Source: Verrucomicrobiaceae bacterium
GTDB lineage: Bacteria; Verrucomicrobiota; Verrucomicrobiia; Verrucomicrobiales; Verrucomicrobiaceae
Assembly (NCBI GenBank): GCA_019694165.1
Contig: JAIBCL010000018.1
Coordinates: forward strand, 62,001 to 126,000
Length of the DNA stretch: 64,000 nucleotides
Reading direction: 5' to 3'
Below, one piece after another: positions 9,147 through 17,700 of this stretch (positions are counted from its first letter, which is position 1; each line of letters starts with the position of its first letter). Below the pieces are notes generated by a model that saw only the letters and a program-made list of their open reading frames with translations, made no database searches and was not told the origin of the DNA. The position numbers and the translations under genes were made by a program.

Positions 9147-10159
9147 AACAATTCCTCGCCTTTCTTCTCATCGTCGCGGCCGCCGCCGGAGGCTGGTATG
9201 CGCGCGATCTCATCCCGCCGAAGCACGAGGACGAAAAGGCAAAGGAAGAAGAGCATGCCGAAGGCCAAGGCGTGGAGATCGAGAACGGAGTCGTGAAGCT
9301 CGATGAGGAAACGGAAGAGCGGCTCGGCATCGAAGTCAGCGAGCTTGCGGAAGCGAAGCGCGAGCCGGGAATCGCCGGTGTCGGTCAGGTGCTCGATCCC
9401 GCGCCGCTCGTCGCGCTTGATGGCGAGATCACCGCCGCGGCCGCAGCGCTCGATGCATCACGAGCTGAACTGGATCGCGCGCAAAAGCTTTTCCAAAGCG
9501 GCGAGAACGTCGCGAAGAAGAGCGTGGACACCGCACAGGCGCTGTTTCGCGCGGACGAAATCAAACTCTCCTCGCTGAAACGTCGCCTGCCGCTCGAATG
9601 GGGTTCACTGATTGGCTCGCTGGATTCATCCGCGCTTTCCGACCTCTGCGAAAAACTCGCGCGCGGCGAGGCCGCCATCGTGCGCGTCGAAGCGCTCGGC
9701 GAGCTGTCGGCTGAACTGCCGGCTGGCGCGAGCATTCATCGTTTGAACGATACCTCCACCTCAATCGAAGCCGAACGCATCGCTGCAGCTCCATCGCTCG
9801 ACTCGAAGACGCAGTCCGCCGCATTCCTGCTTCTCTGCCGCTTCAAGGAAGGAACCGGACTGACGCCCGGAACGATGGTGAGCTCGGAATTGAAGACAAA
9901 AGGCGAAGCCGCCAAGGGCGTGATCGTGCCGCGGGATGCCATCGTGCGCCAAGGTGCGCAAGCGTGGGTGTACCTCGAAAAAGAAGAACGCGAATTCACC
10001 CGCGTGCCGGTGAATCTGCAAACGCGTGATGGCGAGGGCTGGTTCATCTCGGACGAGAAAGTGCCCGCCGGAGCGAAGCTCGTGACCACGGGCGCAGCCG
10101 CGCTGCTTTCCGCCGAACTCACCGCCGCCGGTGCCGGTGGTGGCGAAGAGGAGCCCTGA
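9143..10159 (+). CDS. Efflux RND periplasmic adaptor subunit (CzcB/CusB-like)
   Basis: The membrane-fusion protein, 338 residues, that bridges the RND pump and outer-membrane channel. A single N-terminal membrane segment (about residues 3-20) is followed by an acidic Glu/Lys-rich stretch containing one His on each side. The beta-barrel/lipoyl part begins with a Glu-Glu-Thr-Glu-Glu-Arg-Leu-Gly-Ile pattern, a short helical hairpin (about 90-130) and a membrane-proximal C-terminal domain. It starts within the ATGA that ends the TolC-like gene and its stop is one base before the pump ATG. The hairpin is short, as in metal-type adaptors. Metal specificity is inferred from the partner pump. Confidence 0.88.
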   Translation: MKQFLAFLLIVAAAAGGWYARDLIPPKHEDEKAKEEEHAEGQGVEIENGVVKLDEETEERLGIEVSELAEAKREPGIAGVGQVLDPAPLVALDGEITAAAAALDASRAELDRAQKLFQSGENVAKKSVDTAQALFRADEIKLSSLKRRLPLEWGSLIGSLDSSALSDLCEKLARGEAAIVRVEALGELSAELPAGASIHRLNDTSTSIEAERIAAAPSLDSKTQSAAFLLLCRFKEGTGLTPGTMVSSELKTKGEAAKGVIVPRDAIVRQGAQAWVYLEKEEREFTRVPVNLQTRDGEGWFISDEKVPAGAKLVTTGAAALLSAELTAAGAGGGEEEP

Positions 10160-10160
10160 C

Positions 10161-13100
10161 ATGCTCTCGCGCATCATTGAGCTTTCCCTGCGGCATCGCG
10201 GCGTCGTTCTCGCGCTGACGATCGCGCTTCTCGCGTGGGGCTTCTTCGTCGCGATGCGGGTGAAGCTCGATGTGTTTCCTGAGTTTGTGCAGCCGCAGGT
10301 GGATGTTCAGACGGAAGCACCCGGGCTCACGCCAGAGCAGGTGGAGGCGCTGATCACACGACCGCTCGAGTCAGCGATCAGCGGCGTCGGTCAGATGCAA
10401 AGCATCCGCTCGGAATCGATCCAAGGGCTCTCGGTGATCACGGTCGTTTTTGCCGAAGACGCGGATCCCTTCACGACACGACAAATGCTCGCGGAAAAAC
10501 TGGGCGAAGCCGCCGGTCATCTGCCGCAGGGCGCGGACTCGCCAAAGATGTCGCCGCTCACGTCTTCAACGATGGACCTGCTGAAGATCGGACTCACGTC
10601 GAAAACACGCACGCCGATGGAGCTGCGCTCGCTGGCCGACTGGGTGGTGCGTCCGCGCCTGCTCGCCGTGCCCGGTGTCGCCCGTGTCACGCTTTTTGGT
10701 GGCGATGTGCGCGAGTTGCAGGTGCAGGCCGTGCCGGAGTGGATGATCGCGCATGACGTCTCGCTCACTGATGTGCTCGCCGCCGCAAAAGGTGCCACCG
10801 GAGTGCGCGGCGCGGGATTTGTCGAGTCCGCCACGCAGCGCGTGCTTTTGCAAACGGACAGCGGCGCCCTCACGCCGGAGGAACTCGGCAACGTCGTCGT
10901 CGCCACATCGAAGTCTGGCAATCCCGTGCGTCTCCGCGATGTCGCCCGCGTGAGCTACGGAGCCGAGCCGAAGTTCGGCGATGCGCTCATCGGCGGCGAG
11001 CCAGGCGTGCTGCTGCCGATGGCCGGCGCGTATGGAGCCAACACCCTCGAAGTCACGCGCGCCGCCGAAGCCGCGCTGGAAGAGATGGCGCCGATGTTTG
11101 AAAAGGAAGGCGTCACGCTTCATCGCGCGCTGCATCGTCCGGCGAACTTCATCGAGACCGCACTCGAAAACGTGCGCCACTCGCTGATGATCGGCGGCGC
11201 GCTCGTCGCCGTTGTGCTCATTTTCTTCCTGCTCGACTGGCGCACTGCGCTGATCTCCTTCCTCGCGATCCCGCTGTCGCTGCTCACGGCGGTCATCATT
11301 CTTAACTGGCGCGGCGTCGCCATCGACACGATGACGCTCGGCGGATTTGCCGTCGCGATCGGCGTGGTGGTCGATGACGCGATTATCGATGTCGAGAACA
11401 TCCTCCGACGCCTTCGGCAAAACGCTGCGCTCGCTGCTCCGAGACCGCTTTTTAATGTCATCGTTGATGCCTCGATGGAAGTCCGCAGCGCGGTGGTGTA
11501 TGCCACCTTCATCGTCGCGTTCGTGTTTCTTCCGGTGCTCACGATGTCCGGACTACAGGGGCGCTTCTTCGCGCCGCTCGGCGTGGCCTTCATCCTCGCC
11601 ACGCTCGCATCGCTCGCCGTCGCGCTCACCGTCACACCCGCGCTATGTCATCTGCTGCTCGGCGGCAAAACCAAGCCGCACTCCGAGCCATTCTGGATCG
11701 GATGGATGCGCTCGCTTCACGCAGCGGTGTTGCGACCCGTGTGTGATGCACCGTGGCTCGCGCTCGGCGTCTGCCTCGTCTTCTTTGGCGCGACTGCGGC
11801 CTTGCTGCCGTTCTTCGGCAATCAATTGCTGCCAGACTTTCGCGAAGGCCACTTCGTCTGCCAGGCGAGCATGGCACCGGGCACCTCGCTCGCGGAAATG
11901 CAGCGCTTCGGCAAAACGCTCTGCCAGAAAATCGCGGCCGATCCGCGCATTGCCACGGTAGAGATGCAGATCGGCCGTGCCGAGAATGGCGAGGACACAT
12001 GGGGGCCGCATCGCAGCGAGCTGCACGTCGAGTTGAAGCCTTTGCGCGCCAAGGAGCAGGAGAAGGTGCAGGAGTTTCTTCGCGAGACGCTCGAAAGCTT
12101 TCCCGGCGTGCAAAGCGAGGTGCTCACCTTTCTCGGTGATCGCATCGGCGAGACGATCTCCGGCGAGACGGCAGCCGTAGTCGTGAATCTCTTCGGTGAT
12201 GATCTCGACGTGCTCGATGCAAAGGGCAAGGAAGTTGCCGCCGCCTTGCGCTCGCTCGACGGCGCGCACGATGTCGGCGTCAAGGCCCCGAGCGGTGCCC
12301 CTCGCTTTGCCATTCATCTGCGAGCCGACCGCCTGACGCAGTTTGGCTTCAAGCCGGTCGAAGTGCTCGAAGCCGTCGAGACTGCCTTCCAAGGTGCAAC
12401 CGTCGCGCAAGTCTATGAAGGCACGAAGGTCTTCAATCTCACCGTCATCCTCGACGAAGCGCATCGGCGCGATCCCGAGCAAGTGGGCTCGCTGCTCATC
12501 ACCAATGCCGACGGCACTCGACTTCCGCTCAGCGCGCTCGCCGACATCGGCATGGAGGCCGGACGCGACACCATATTGCACGATGGCGGACGGCGTCGTC
12601 AGACGGTGACGTGCAATGTCGAAGATCGCGACGTCGCCTCTTTTACCGATGAAGCCCGAAAGAAGATCGCCGAAAAAGTCACGCTGCCCGCCGGCGTGTA
12701 TTTTACCATCACCGGTGCCGCCGAAGAGGAGGAGCATGCACGCAATGAGCTGTTGCTTCACAGCCTCACCGCAGCGGCTGGCATTCTCATTTTGCTTTCA
12801 CTTGTGTTTCGCCGCGCTCGTCTGTGGCTGCTGGTGTTGTGCAATCTGCCATTTGCCCTCGCCGGTGGCGTGATCGCTGTCGCGCTGGCGGGAGGCGTCC
12901 TCAGCATCGGCTCGCTCGTCGGCTTCGTGACACTCTTCGGCATCACCGCGCGCAATTCCATCATGCTGCTCTCGCACTACGAGCACATCGTCGCGAACGA
13001 AGCCGCCGAGTGGCATCTTGAAACCGCCGTCCGGGGTGCAGGCGAGAGATTGGTGCCCATCCTCATGACCGCTCTCGTCACCGCTCTCGGACTTCTGCCG

Positions 13101-13259
13101 CTCGCCCTCGGCAGCGGCGAGCCAGGCAAGGAAATCGAAGGCCCCATGGCCATCGTCATCCTCGGCGGTCTCGCCACGAGCACGCTGCTGAATCTCCTCG
13201 TAATGCCGTCGCTCGCGCTGAGATTTGGTGGTTTTACGAAGCCAACTGCCGAGACGTGA
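10161..13259 (+). CDS. Heavy-metal efflux RND pump (CzcA/CusA family)
   Basis: A proton-driven inner-membrane RND transporter of 1032 residues, the normal length for the HME family. The ATG at 10161 is one base past the adaptor stop. The N-terminus (transmembrane helix followed by a Val-Lys-Leu-Asp-Val-Phe-Pro-Glu motif) is family-typical. The helix 4 proton-relay segment reads Val-Val-Val-Asp-Asp-Ala-Ile-Ile-Asp-Val-Glu-Asn (about residues 407-418), keeping the acidic residues that mark metal-type RND pumps. Two large periplasmic loops and a second six-helix half are complete. No adjacent metal sensor or two-component system is visible. Candidate substrates are Cu, Ag, Zn, Co or Cd; the copper ATPase nearby makes copper plausible but not shown. 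Confidence 0.93.
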   Translation: MLSRIIELSLRHRGVVLALTIALLAWGFFVAMRVKLDVFPEFVQPQVDVQTEAPGLTPEQVEALITRPLESAISGVGQMQSIRSESIQGLSVITVVFAEDADPFTTRQMLAEKLGEAAGHLPQGADSPKMSPLTSSTMDLLKIGLTSKTRTPMELRSLADWVVRPRLLAVPGVARVTLFGGDVRELQVQAVPEWMIAHDVSLTDVLAAAKGATGVRGAGFVESATQRVLLQTDSGALTPEELGNVVVATSKSGNPVRLRDVARVSYGAEPKFGDALIGGEPGVLLPMAGAYGANTLEVTRAAEAALEEMAPMFEKEGVTLHRALHRPANFIETALENVRHSLMIGGALVAVVLIFFLLDWRTALISFLAIPLSLLTAVIILNWRGVAIDTMTLGGFAVAIGVVVDDAIIDVENILRRLRQNAALAAPRPLFNVIVDASMEVRSAVVYATFIVAFVFLPVLTMSGLQGRFFAPLGVAFILATLASLAVALTVTPALCHLLLGGKTKPHSEPFWIGWMRSLHAAVLRPVCDAPWLALGVCLVFFGATAALLPFFGNQLLPDFREGHFVCQASMAPGTSLAEMQRFGKTLCQKIAADPRIATVEMQIGRAENGEDTWGPHRSELHVELKPLRAKEQEKVQEFLRETLESFPGVQSEVLTFLGDRIGETISGETAAVVVNLFGDDLDVLDAKGKEVAAALRSLDGAHDVGVKAPSGAPRFAIHLRADRLTQFGFKPVEVLEAVETAFQGATVAQVYEGTKVFNLTVILDEAHRRDPEQVGSLLITNADGTRLPLSALADIGMEAGRDTILHDGGRRRQTVTCNVEDRDVASFTDEARKKIAEKVTLPAGVYFTITGAAEEEEHARNELLLHSLTAAAGILILLSLVFRRARLWLLVLCNLPFALAGGVIAVALAGGVLSIGSLVGFVTLFGITARNSIMLLSHYEHIVANEAAEWHLETAVRGAGERLVPILMTALVTALGLLPLALGSGEPGKEIEGPMAIVILGGLATSTLLNLLVMPSLALRFGGFTKPTAET

Positions 13260-13265
13260 GGCCCC

Positions 13266-13856
13266 TCACTCAACCGCTTCAAGTGTTGGCAACGACAGAT
13301 CTTCGTAAATCTCAGCGAGAGGCACATCGAAGCCAAGGCACGGCAGTGGAACGACAGCATCCGTGCCGCTCAAAACCGTGCGTAAGAAGCCTGTGTCGTC
13401 CCTTTGATACACGATCACCTGCTTGTTGGCGCTCTCCACGAGCAGGTAGCTCTCCAGCGAGGGAATGGTCATGTAAGCATCCAGCTTCTCGCCTTCGTCA
13501 GTGCGACGCGTCGAGTCCGACATCACCTCGACGATGACATTCGGCTGATCCTGGAATGAGTCGTCCGTCGGATTCGGCGAGCACACGACCTGCACGTCCG
13601 GATAATAAAACCGAGTCTGGTTTGGCAGACGCACGCGCACTTTGGTATCGCTGTTGAAAGGGCGGCACTTCTTGCCACGGAGCCGGGTGCCGAGAGCGAG
13701 GAAGACATTTCCAGCGATGATGTTGTGAATGTTCTCCGCACCCGCAATTGCGTGAACCACTCCACCCACGTATTCGTGCTTTGTCGGCGACGCGAGTTCA
13801 CCGGCGAGATACGCCTCGGGTGAAATCAGGTTCTTGCGAAGACCGCCGGCGAACAT
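13266..13856 (-). CDS. Uma2-family PD-(D/E)XK nuclease-like protein
   Basis: A 196-residue member of the Uma2 (DUF820) family. It shows the family pattern: an N-terminal Tyr-Leu-Ala-Gly-Glu with His-Glu-Tyr-Val-Gly-Gly, a central Tyr-Tyr-Pro-Asp-Val strand carrying the active-site Asp, and a Val-Ile-Val-Glu-Val-Met-Ser strand with the Glu, then an Asp-Glu-Gly-Glu-Lys helix. The restriction-nuclease fold and metal site are therefore intact. The family is expanded in cyanobacteria and some other phyla, often in many copies, and its biological role is not established. It converges on the RND gene, with 6 bases between stops, and diverges from the copper ATPase. Confidence 0.88.
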   Translation of the reverse strand: MFAGGLRKNLISPEAYLAGELASPTKHEYVGGVVHAIAGAENIHNIIAGNVFLALGTRLRGKKCRPFNSDTKVRVRLPNQTRFYYPDVQVVCSPNPTDDSFQDQPNVIVEVMSDSTRRTDEGEKLDAYMTIPSLESYLLVESANKQVIVYQRDDTGFLRTVLSGTDAVVPLPCLGFDVPLAEIYEDLSLPTLEAVE

Positions 13857-13958
13857 GGCGGGAGCTTACCCGGCTGCCGCAAGCTTGGCAATTCCTGCTT
13901 GAACATTGCCAAGCACCGGCGAGCCATCCTCCAGTCGGTCAGCGAAGTTCGCCGCCAG

Positions 13959-16583
13959 ATGACAAACAACGCGCAATCGTGCCGCCACTGCGGCTCTCCG
14001 ATACCCGTGGGCAGAAGCGACGGCTTTTGCTGCGCCGGTTGCATGTATGTGTTCGACCTGCTGCACGAGCAGGGCTTCGACAAGTTTTACGACCTCAAAG
14101 GCGCCCAGTCGCTGCCGCCCGTGTCACCTCAGGCGATGCGCGAGCGGGATTACCGGTGGCTCGATGATCTCACCAGCAGGGGAATTCGCCAGAATTCCGA
14201 ATCGACGGACGAAATCACGCTCTCCGTGCAGGGCCTCTCATGCGTCGGCTGCGTGTGGCTGATCGAAAAGGTCTTCTCGCGTCACGACGGTGCGCTTCGC
14301 ATCAATGTAGATGTCGTGCGCGGCGAAGTGCGTTTCTCGTGGCAAAAGGAAGTGTTTTCGCCCGTCGCCTTTGCGCGTGAGTTGCAGGCATTCGGCTATC
14401 TGCTCGGTCCGCCGCGCACCGGTGAAGATCCCGAGAAGCAATCGACCGGCCTTGAGCGCCGCATGGGCCTGTGCGGTGCCTTTGCCATGAATGCGATGGC
14501 CTTCTCGCTGCCCGCCTACTTCGGCATGCCGCGCGATTTCATGTTCGCGAAGTGGTTCGATCTCATCGCCGCGGCATCGGCCACGCTGGCGTTGCTCGTC
14601 GGCGGCACCTATTTCGCCGAGCGTGCATGGCGCAGTCTCCGCGCCGGTGCGCTGCACATCGATACTCCCATCGCGCTCGGCATCATCGCGGCCTACATCG
14701 GCTCGCTCGGCGGATGGATCGCGGGCGTCGATGGACTGAAGTATTTCGATTTCGTCGCCATCTTCACTTTTCTCATGCTGGTTGGTCGCTGGGCGCAGCA
14801 GGCATCGGTGGATCGCAATCGCCGAAAGCTCATGCGCGACACCTCGATCCCCGACAGCGTGCTCGTGCGCGGTGAAGACGGCGCGGAGAAAACAAAAGCT
14901 GTCAATGCTCTCAAAGCGGGTGACACCTTCGCCGTCAAGCTGGGCCAGGCGATTCCCGTCGCCGCGAAACTGATCAGCCATCGCGCAGCCGTCAGCCTTG
15001 AGTGGATCAATGGCGAAAGCGAGTCACAGGCACGCGAGGAAGGCCAGCTTCTACCAGCGGGCGCGTTGAACATCGGCACCGGCGAGATCGAGGCTGCTGC
15101 GCTGGAAACATGGGAGCAGTCCACGCTGCGCAAACTCCTCGAAGCCCGCAAGCCGGGCGAACGGCGCGACCTTCGCCTCGAGCGCTTGTTACGCGGCTAC
15201 CTCGTCGTCGTCATCGTCGTCGGCATCGGCGGCGCGATCTGGTGGTGGCTGCACGGCGCGGGTGTGGCTCAGGCTTTGCAGGTGATGATCTCGGTCTTCG
15301 TCGTGTCTTGCCCGTGCGCCCTTGGCGTCGCCGCGCCGCTGGCCGACGATCTCGCCGTCTCGCGCGCTGAGAAGCTCGGCGTCTTCGTGCGCACGCTCGG
15401 CCTCTGGAAGAAGCTCACGAGATTGAAGAAGGCCGTCTTCGACAAAACGGGCACGCTGACTTTGGAGAATCCCGTGCTGCTCAATCCAGAAGCGCTGCGC
15501 TCGCTTGACGACGAATCCAAGTCCGCACTGCGCCATCTCATCAGCGGCAATCTCCATCCCGTGAGTCGCAGCCTCTTCGATGCGCTCGGTCGTGGTGGTC
15601 GCGAGATGAGCGGTGAAGTCACCGAGGAGATCGGCTTCGGCCTTCGCTTCACCGATGAACGCGGACGGGTGTGGTCGCTCGGACGTCCTCACGGAAATCC
15701 GCAAGCTGGTGGCCAAACTACCGCAGTCCCCCTCACCCCAGCCCTCTCCCCGTGGGAGAGGGGGCAGAACGAGCTGCCGCTCGAATCCGGAACGCACACT
15801 TTCTCCAAGGCGCGGCAGCGCCATCAACTCCCTCTCCCTGTGGGAGAGGGCTGGGGTGAGAGGGAAGATTTCCGGGTTTCCTCAGCGGCCCCCAATGCCA
15901 TCGACACCCAATTCTCCTGCGACGGCGTTCCGCTCGCCGGCTTTTCCTTCCGCGATCAACTCCGCAGCGAATCCGTCAGCGAAGTCGCCCACCTCCGTGA
16001 GCAGCGCGGGATCGATGTCTTCGTCCTCAGTGGCGACCGCGAAGGCAAGGTCGCCGAACTCGCCTCACAGCTCGCTCTGCCGAAATCTAACTGGCTCGCA
16101 TCCATGACGCCCGAAGGCAAAGCCGAGTGGGTGAAGCAGCACAATCACGACGACACGCTCTACATCGGCGACGGAGCCAACGACAGCCTCGCCTTCGACG
16201 CCGCACTCTGCGCTGGCAGTCCCGTGAGCGGTCGCAGTTTCCTCGAGCACAAGGCCGACTTCTACTTCCTCGGCCACAGCATGAGCTTCGTGAGCGGCCT
16301 GCTCGATGTCGCCAAACAACACCGCCACGCCGTCCGCCGGGTTTTTGGCTTCTCCGTCACCTACAACATCGTCACCGCCATCGCCGGCCTCATGGGCCAC
16401 CTCAATCCCCTCGCCGCAGCCATTCTGATGCCACTGAGTTCCGTGGCGACGCTTTCGATCGTGGCGTTCACGTTTCGGAAGAAGCGGACGCGGAAACAAT
16501 CGTCGGAACCCTCGGTGGCGTCCGCTTCGCCGCGTGGCGGAAAGCACCAGCATTCCGATCCGACCGTGGTCGCCGCCGCGTGA
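13959..16583 (+). CDS. Copper-translocating P-type ATPase, CcoI/FixI type, with in-frame repeat insertion
   Basis: A P1B ATPase of 874 residues starting at the ATG 13959. The N-terminus has the CcoI/FixI Cys pattern (CxxC at 8-11 and Cys-Cys-Ala-Gly-Cys at 24-28), then an HMA domain with Cys-Val-Gly-Cys at 95-98. Membrane helix 6 has Cys-Pro-Cys (451-453), the phosphorylation site is Asp495 in Asp-Lys-Thr-Gly-Thr, and the hinge is Gly-Asp-Gly-Ala-Asn-Asp (about 737-742). CcoI-type pumps supply copper for cytochrome cbb3 oxidase assembly; no cco genes are in view. Residues about 590-636, within the nucleotide-binding domain, are encoded by a 139-bp palindromic repeat read in frame and have no counterpart in the family. 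The protein continues correctly after it. Confidence 0.93.
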   Translation: MTNNAQSCRHCGSPIPVGRSDGFCCAGCMYVFDLLHEQGFDKFYDLKGAQSLPPVSPQAMRERDYRWLDDLTSRGIRQNSESTDEITLSVQGLSCVGCVWLIEKVFSRHDGALRINVDVVRGEVRFSWQKEVFSPVAFARELQAFGYLLGPPRTGEDPEKQSTGLERRMGLCGAFAMNAMAFSLPAYFGMPRDFMFAKWFDLIAAASATLALLVGGTYFAERAWRSLRAGALHIDTPIALGIIAAYIGSLGGWIAGVDGLKYFDFVAIFTFLMLVGRWAQQASVDRNRRKLMRDTSIPDSVLVRGEDGAEKTKAVNALKAGDTFAVKLGQAIPVAAKLISHRAAVSLEWINGESESQAREEGQLLPAGALNIGTGEIEAAALETWEQSTLRKLLEARKPGERRDLRLERLLRGYLVVVIVVGIGGAIWWWLHGAGVAQALQVMISVFVVSCPCALGVAAPLADDLAVSRAEKLGVFVRTLGLWKKLTRLKKAVFDKTGTLTLENPVLLNPEALRSLDDESKSALRHLISGNLHPVSRSLFDALGRGGREMSGEVTEEIGFGLRFTDERGRVWSLGRPHGNPQAGGQTTAVPLTPALSPWERGQNELPLESGTHTFSKARQRHQLPLPVGEGWGEREDFRVSSAAPNAIDTQFSCDGVPLAGFSFRDQLRSESVSEVAHLREQRGIDVFVLSGDREGKVAELASQLALPKSNWLASMTPEGKAEWVKQHNHDDTLYIGDGANDSLAFDAALCAGSPVSGRSFLEHKADFYFLGHSMSFVSGLLDVAKQHRHAVRRVFGFSVTYNIVTAIAGLMGHLNPLAAAILMPLSSVATLSIVAFTFRKKRTRKQSSEPSVASASPRGGKHQHSDPTVVAAA
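15727..15865. repeat. Two-hairpin palindromic repeat inside the copper ATPase gene
   Basis: Two copies of a hairpin lie in opposite orientation. The first is CCCTCTCCC-CGT-GGGAGAGGG at 15742-15762; the second, with loop TGT, is at 15830-15850. The outer flanks are also complementary: CCTCACCCCAG before the first and CTGGGGTGAG after the second. The whole 139 bp therefore forms one large inverted repeat carrying two smaller ones. It is read in frame without a stop as part of the ATPase nucleotide-binding domain. The hairpin type resembles REP-like elements that are usually intergenic in bacteria. Confidence 0.9.
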
Positions 16584-16595
16584 AGCGCGCAGCGC

Positions 16596-16772
16596 TTTGG
16601 ACTGCGCGCAGCCCTGCTGCCGCTTTCTGGAGCCAGCCCTGCTGGCGTCGAATGGCCTGAGCGCTTCGCTTCGCCACCGGCTGCCTTCCGCCGGTGAGAG
16701 GGCACAGCATTCTGGCCTGCGACGGCAGCAGGGCTGCCTGCGAAAAGCGGCAGCAGGGCTGCCGCAGTCCAA
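16596..16772. repeat. Intergenic palindromic element with long inverted arms
   Basis: The left arm (16596-16627) and right arm (16742-16772) are near-perfect reverse complements of about 31 bases with single-base indels. The core shared by both is GCAGCCCTGCTGCCGC or its complement. A third copy of GGCAGCAGGGCTGCC lies at about 16723-16737 and smaller hairpins fill the middle. It occupies most of the 253 bp between the copper ATPase stop and the SDR start. It has no ORF of its own that looks real and looks like a REP/MITE-type element. Confidence 0.85.
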
Positions 16773-16836
16773 GGTGCGGCGCACGGTTCAACGAATGCGC
16801 TCGAACCCACGCAAACCATCGCTACCATCGCCGCGC

Positions 16837-17634
16837 ATGGAACAGAACTGGACTGACAAGATCGTGATCGTCACCGGAGGTGGTGGTGGAATGGGACAGG
16901 CGGCGGCGAAGCGTTTTGCCGGGGCGGGAGCGAAGACGTTTGTGTTTGGCCGCACAGTCGAATCCTTGCAAGCCACCGCAGCGCTTTCGCCGAACATCAT
17001 CCCGGTGGCGTGTGACGTGGCCGACGTGGAGAGCGTGGCCGCCGCGATGAAGATCGTCCTGCAGCATGGCGTGCCGTTCGCGTTGATCCACACGGCGGGC
17101 ATCAACACGCCGGATCGCTTCATGGCGCACGCCGATCCCGCAAAGCTGGCGAGCGGGGAGACGTGGAAGACGGTGATGGAGGTGAATGTGCTCGGCGTCG
17201 TTCACATGATCCAGGCCGTGTCGAAGCCGATGGCAGAGAATGGCGGCGGCAGGATCGTGGTCGTGTCATCGACAGCGGGTCACGGATTCGATTCGTATGC
17301 CGGCGTGCCTTACACCGCCAGCAAGTGGGCCGTGCACGGCCTGCTCTTCACCGCCCGCATGCAGCTCAATGCGCATGGCATCGTCCTGTCCGAATACGCA
17401 CCCGGAGAGGCGAACACGCCCATCGTGCAAAAGCGCCCCGTCCTGCCCACACCCGAACATCGCAGCGCCATGATCCAGACCGACGACTGCGCCGAAGCCC
17501 TCTTCTTCATCGCCTCCCAAGCCCACAGCATGGGCGTCATCCAACTCCCCGCCTACCAACCCTTCGGTGGCATGCCCCCAGCAGTGACCGCGCCTTGGTT
17601 GGCGGGGTTGGAGATCAAGGCGAAGGCGAGGTGA
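16837..17634 (+). CDS. Short-chain dehydrogenase/reductase
   Basis: A classical SDR of 265 residues. The ATG at 16837 begins directly before the Rossmann motif (Val-Thr-Gly-Gly-Gly-Gly-Gly-Met-Gly); the open frame upstream runs through the palindromic element and is not part of the protein. The Asn-Val-Leu-Gly stretch, the Ser of the Val-Ser-Ser-Thr-Ala segment and the Tyr-Thr-Ala-Ser-Lys catalytic motif (about residues 157-161) are all present. The substrate is unknown. The second half has a Gly-Glu-Ala-Asn-Thr-Pro loop after the active site as in other SDRs. It stands alone, so no pathway can be inferred. Confidence 0.88.
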   Translation: MEQNWTDKIVIVTGGGGGMGQAAAKRFAGAGAKTFVFGRTVESLQATAALSPNIIPVACDVADVESVAAAMKIVLQHGVPFALIHTAGINTPDRFMAHADPAKLASGETWKTVMEVNVLGVVHMIQAVSKPMAENGGGRIVVVSSTAGHGFDSYAGVPYTASKWAVHGLLFTARMQLNAHGIVLSEYAPGEANTPIVQKRPVLPTPEHRSAMIQTDDCAEALFFIASQAHSMGVIQLPAYQPFGGMPPAVTAPWLAGLEIKAKAR

Positions 17635-17700
17635 GCGCGAAGCGCAGGTGGACACACCGCCGCCTTGCTGGGCTTTTGAGGAAAGGGCCGGATAGCTCCG

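Noticed and set aside
16534-16836. Longer N-terminus for the SDR
   Set aside because: The extra 101 codons are a translation of the palindromic repeat and the ATPase 3' end; the SDR fold begins right after the ATG at 16837.
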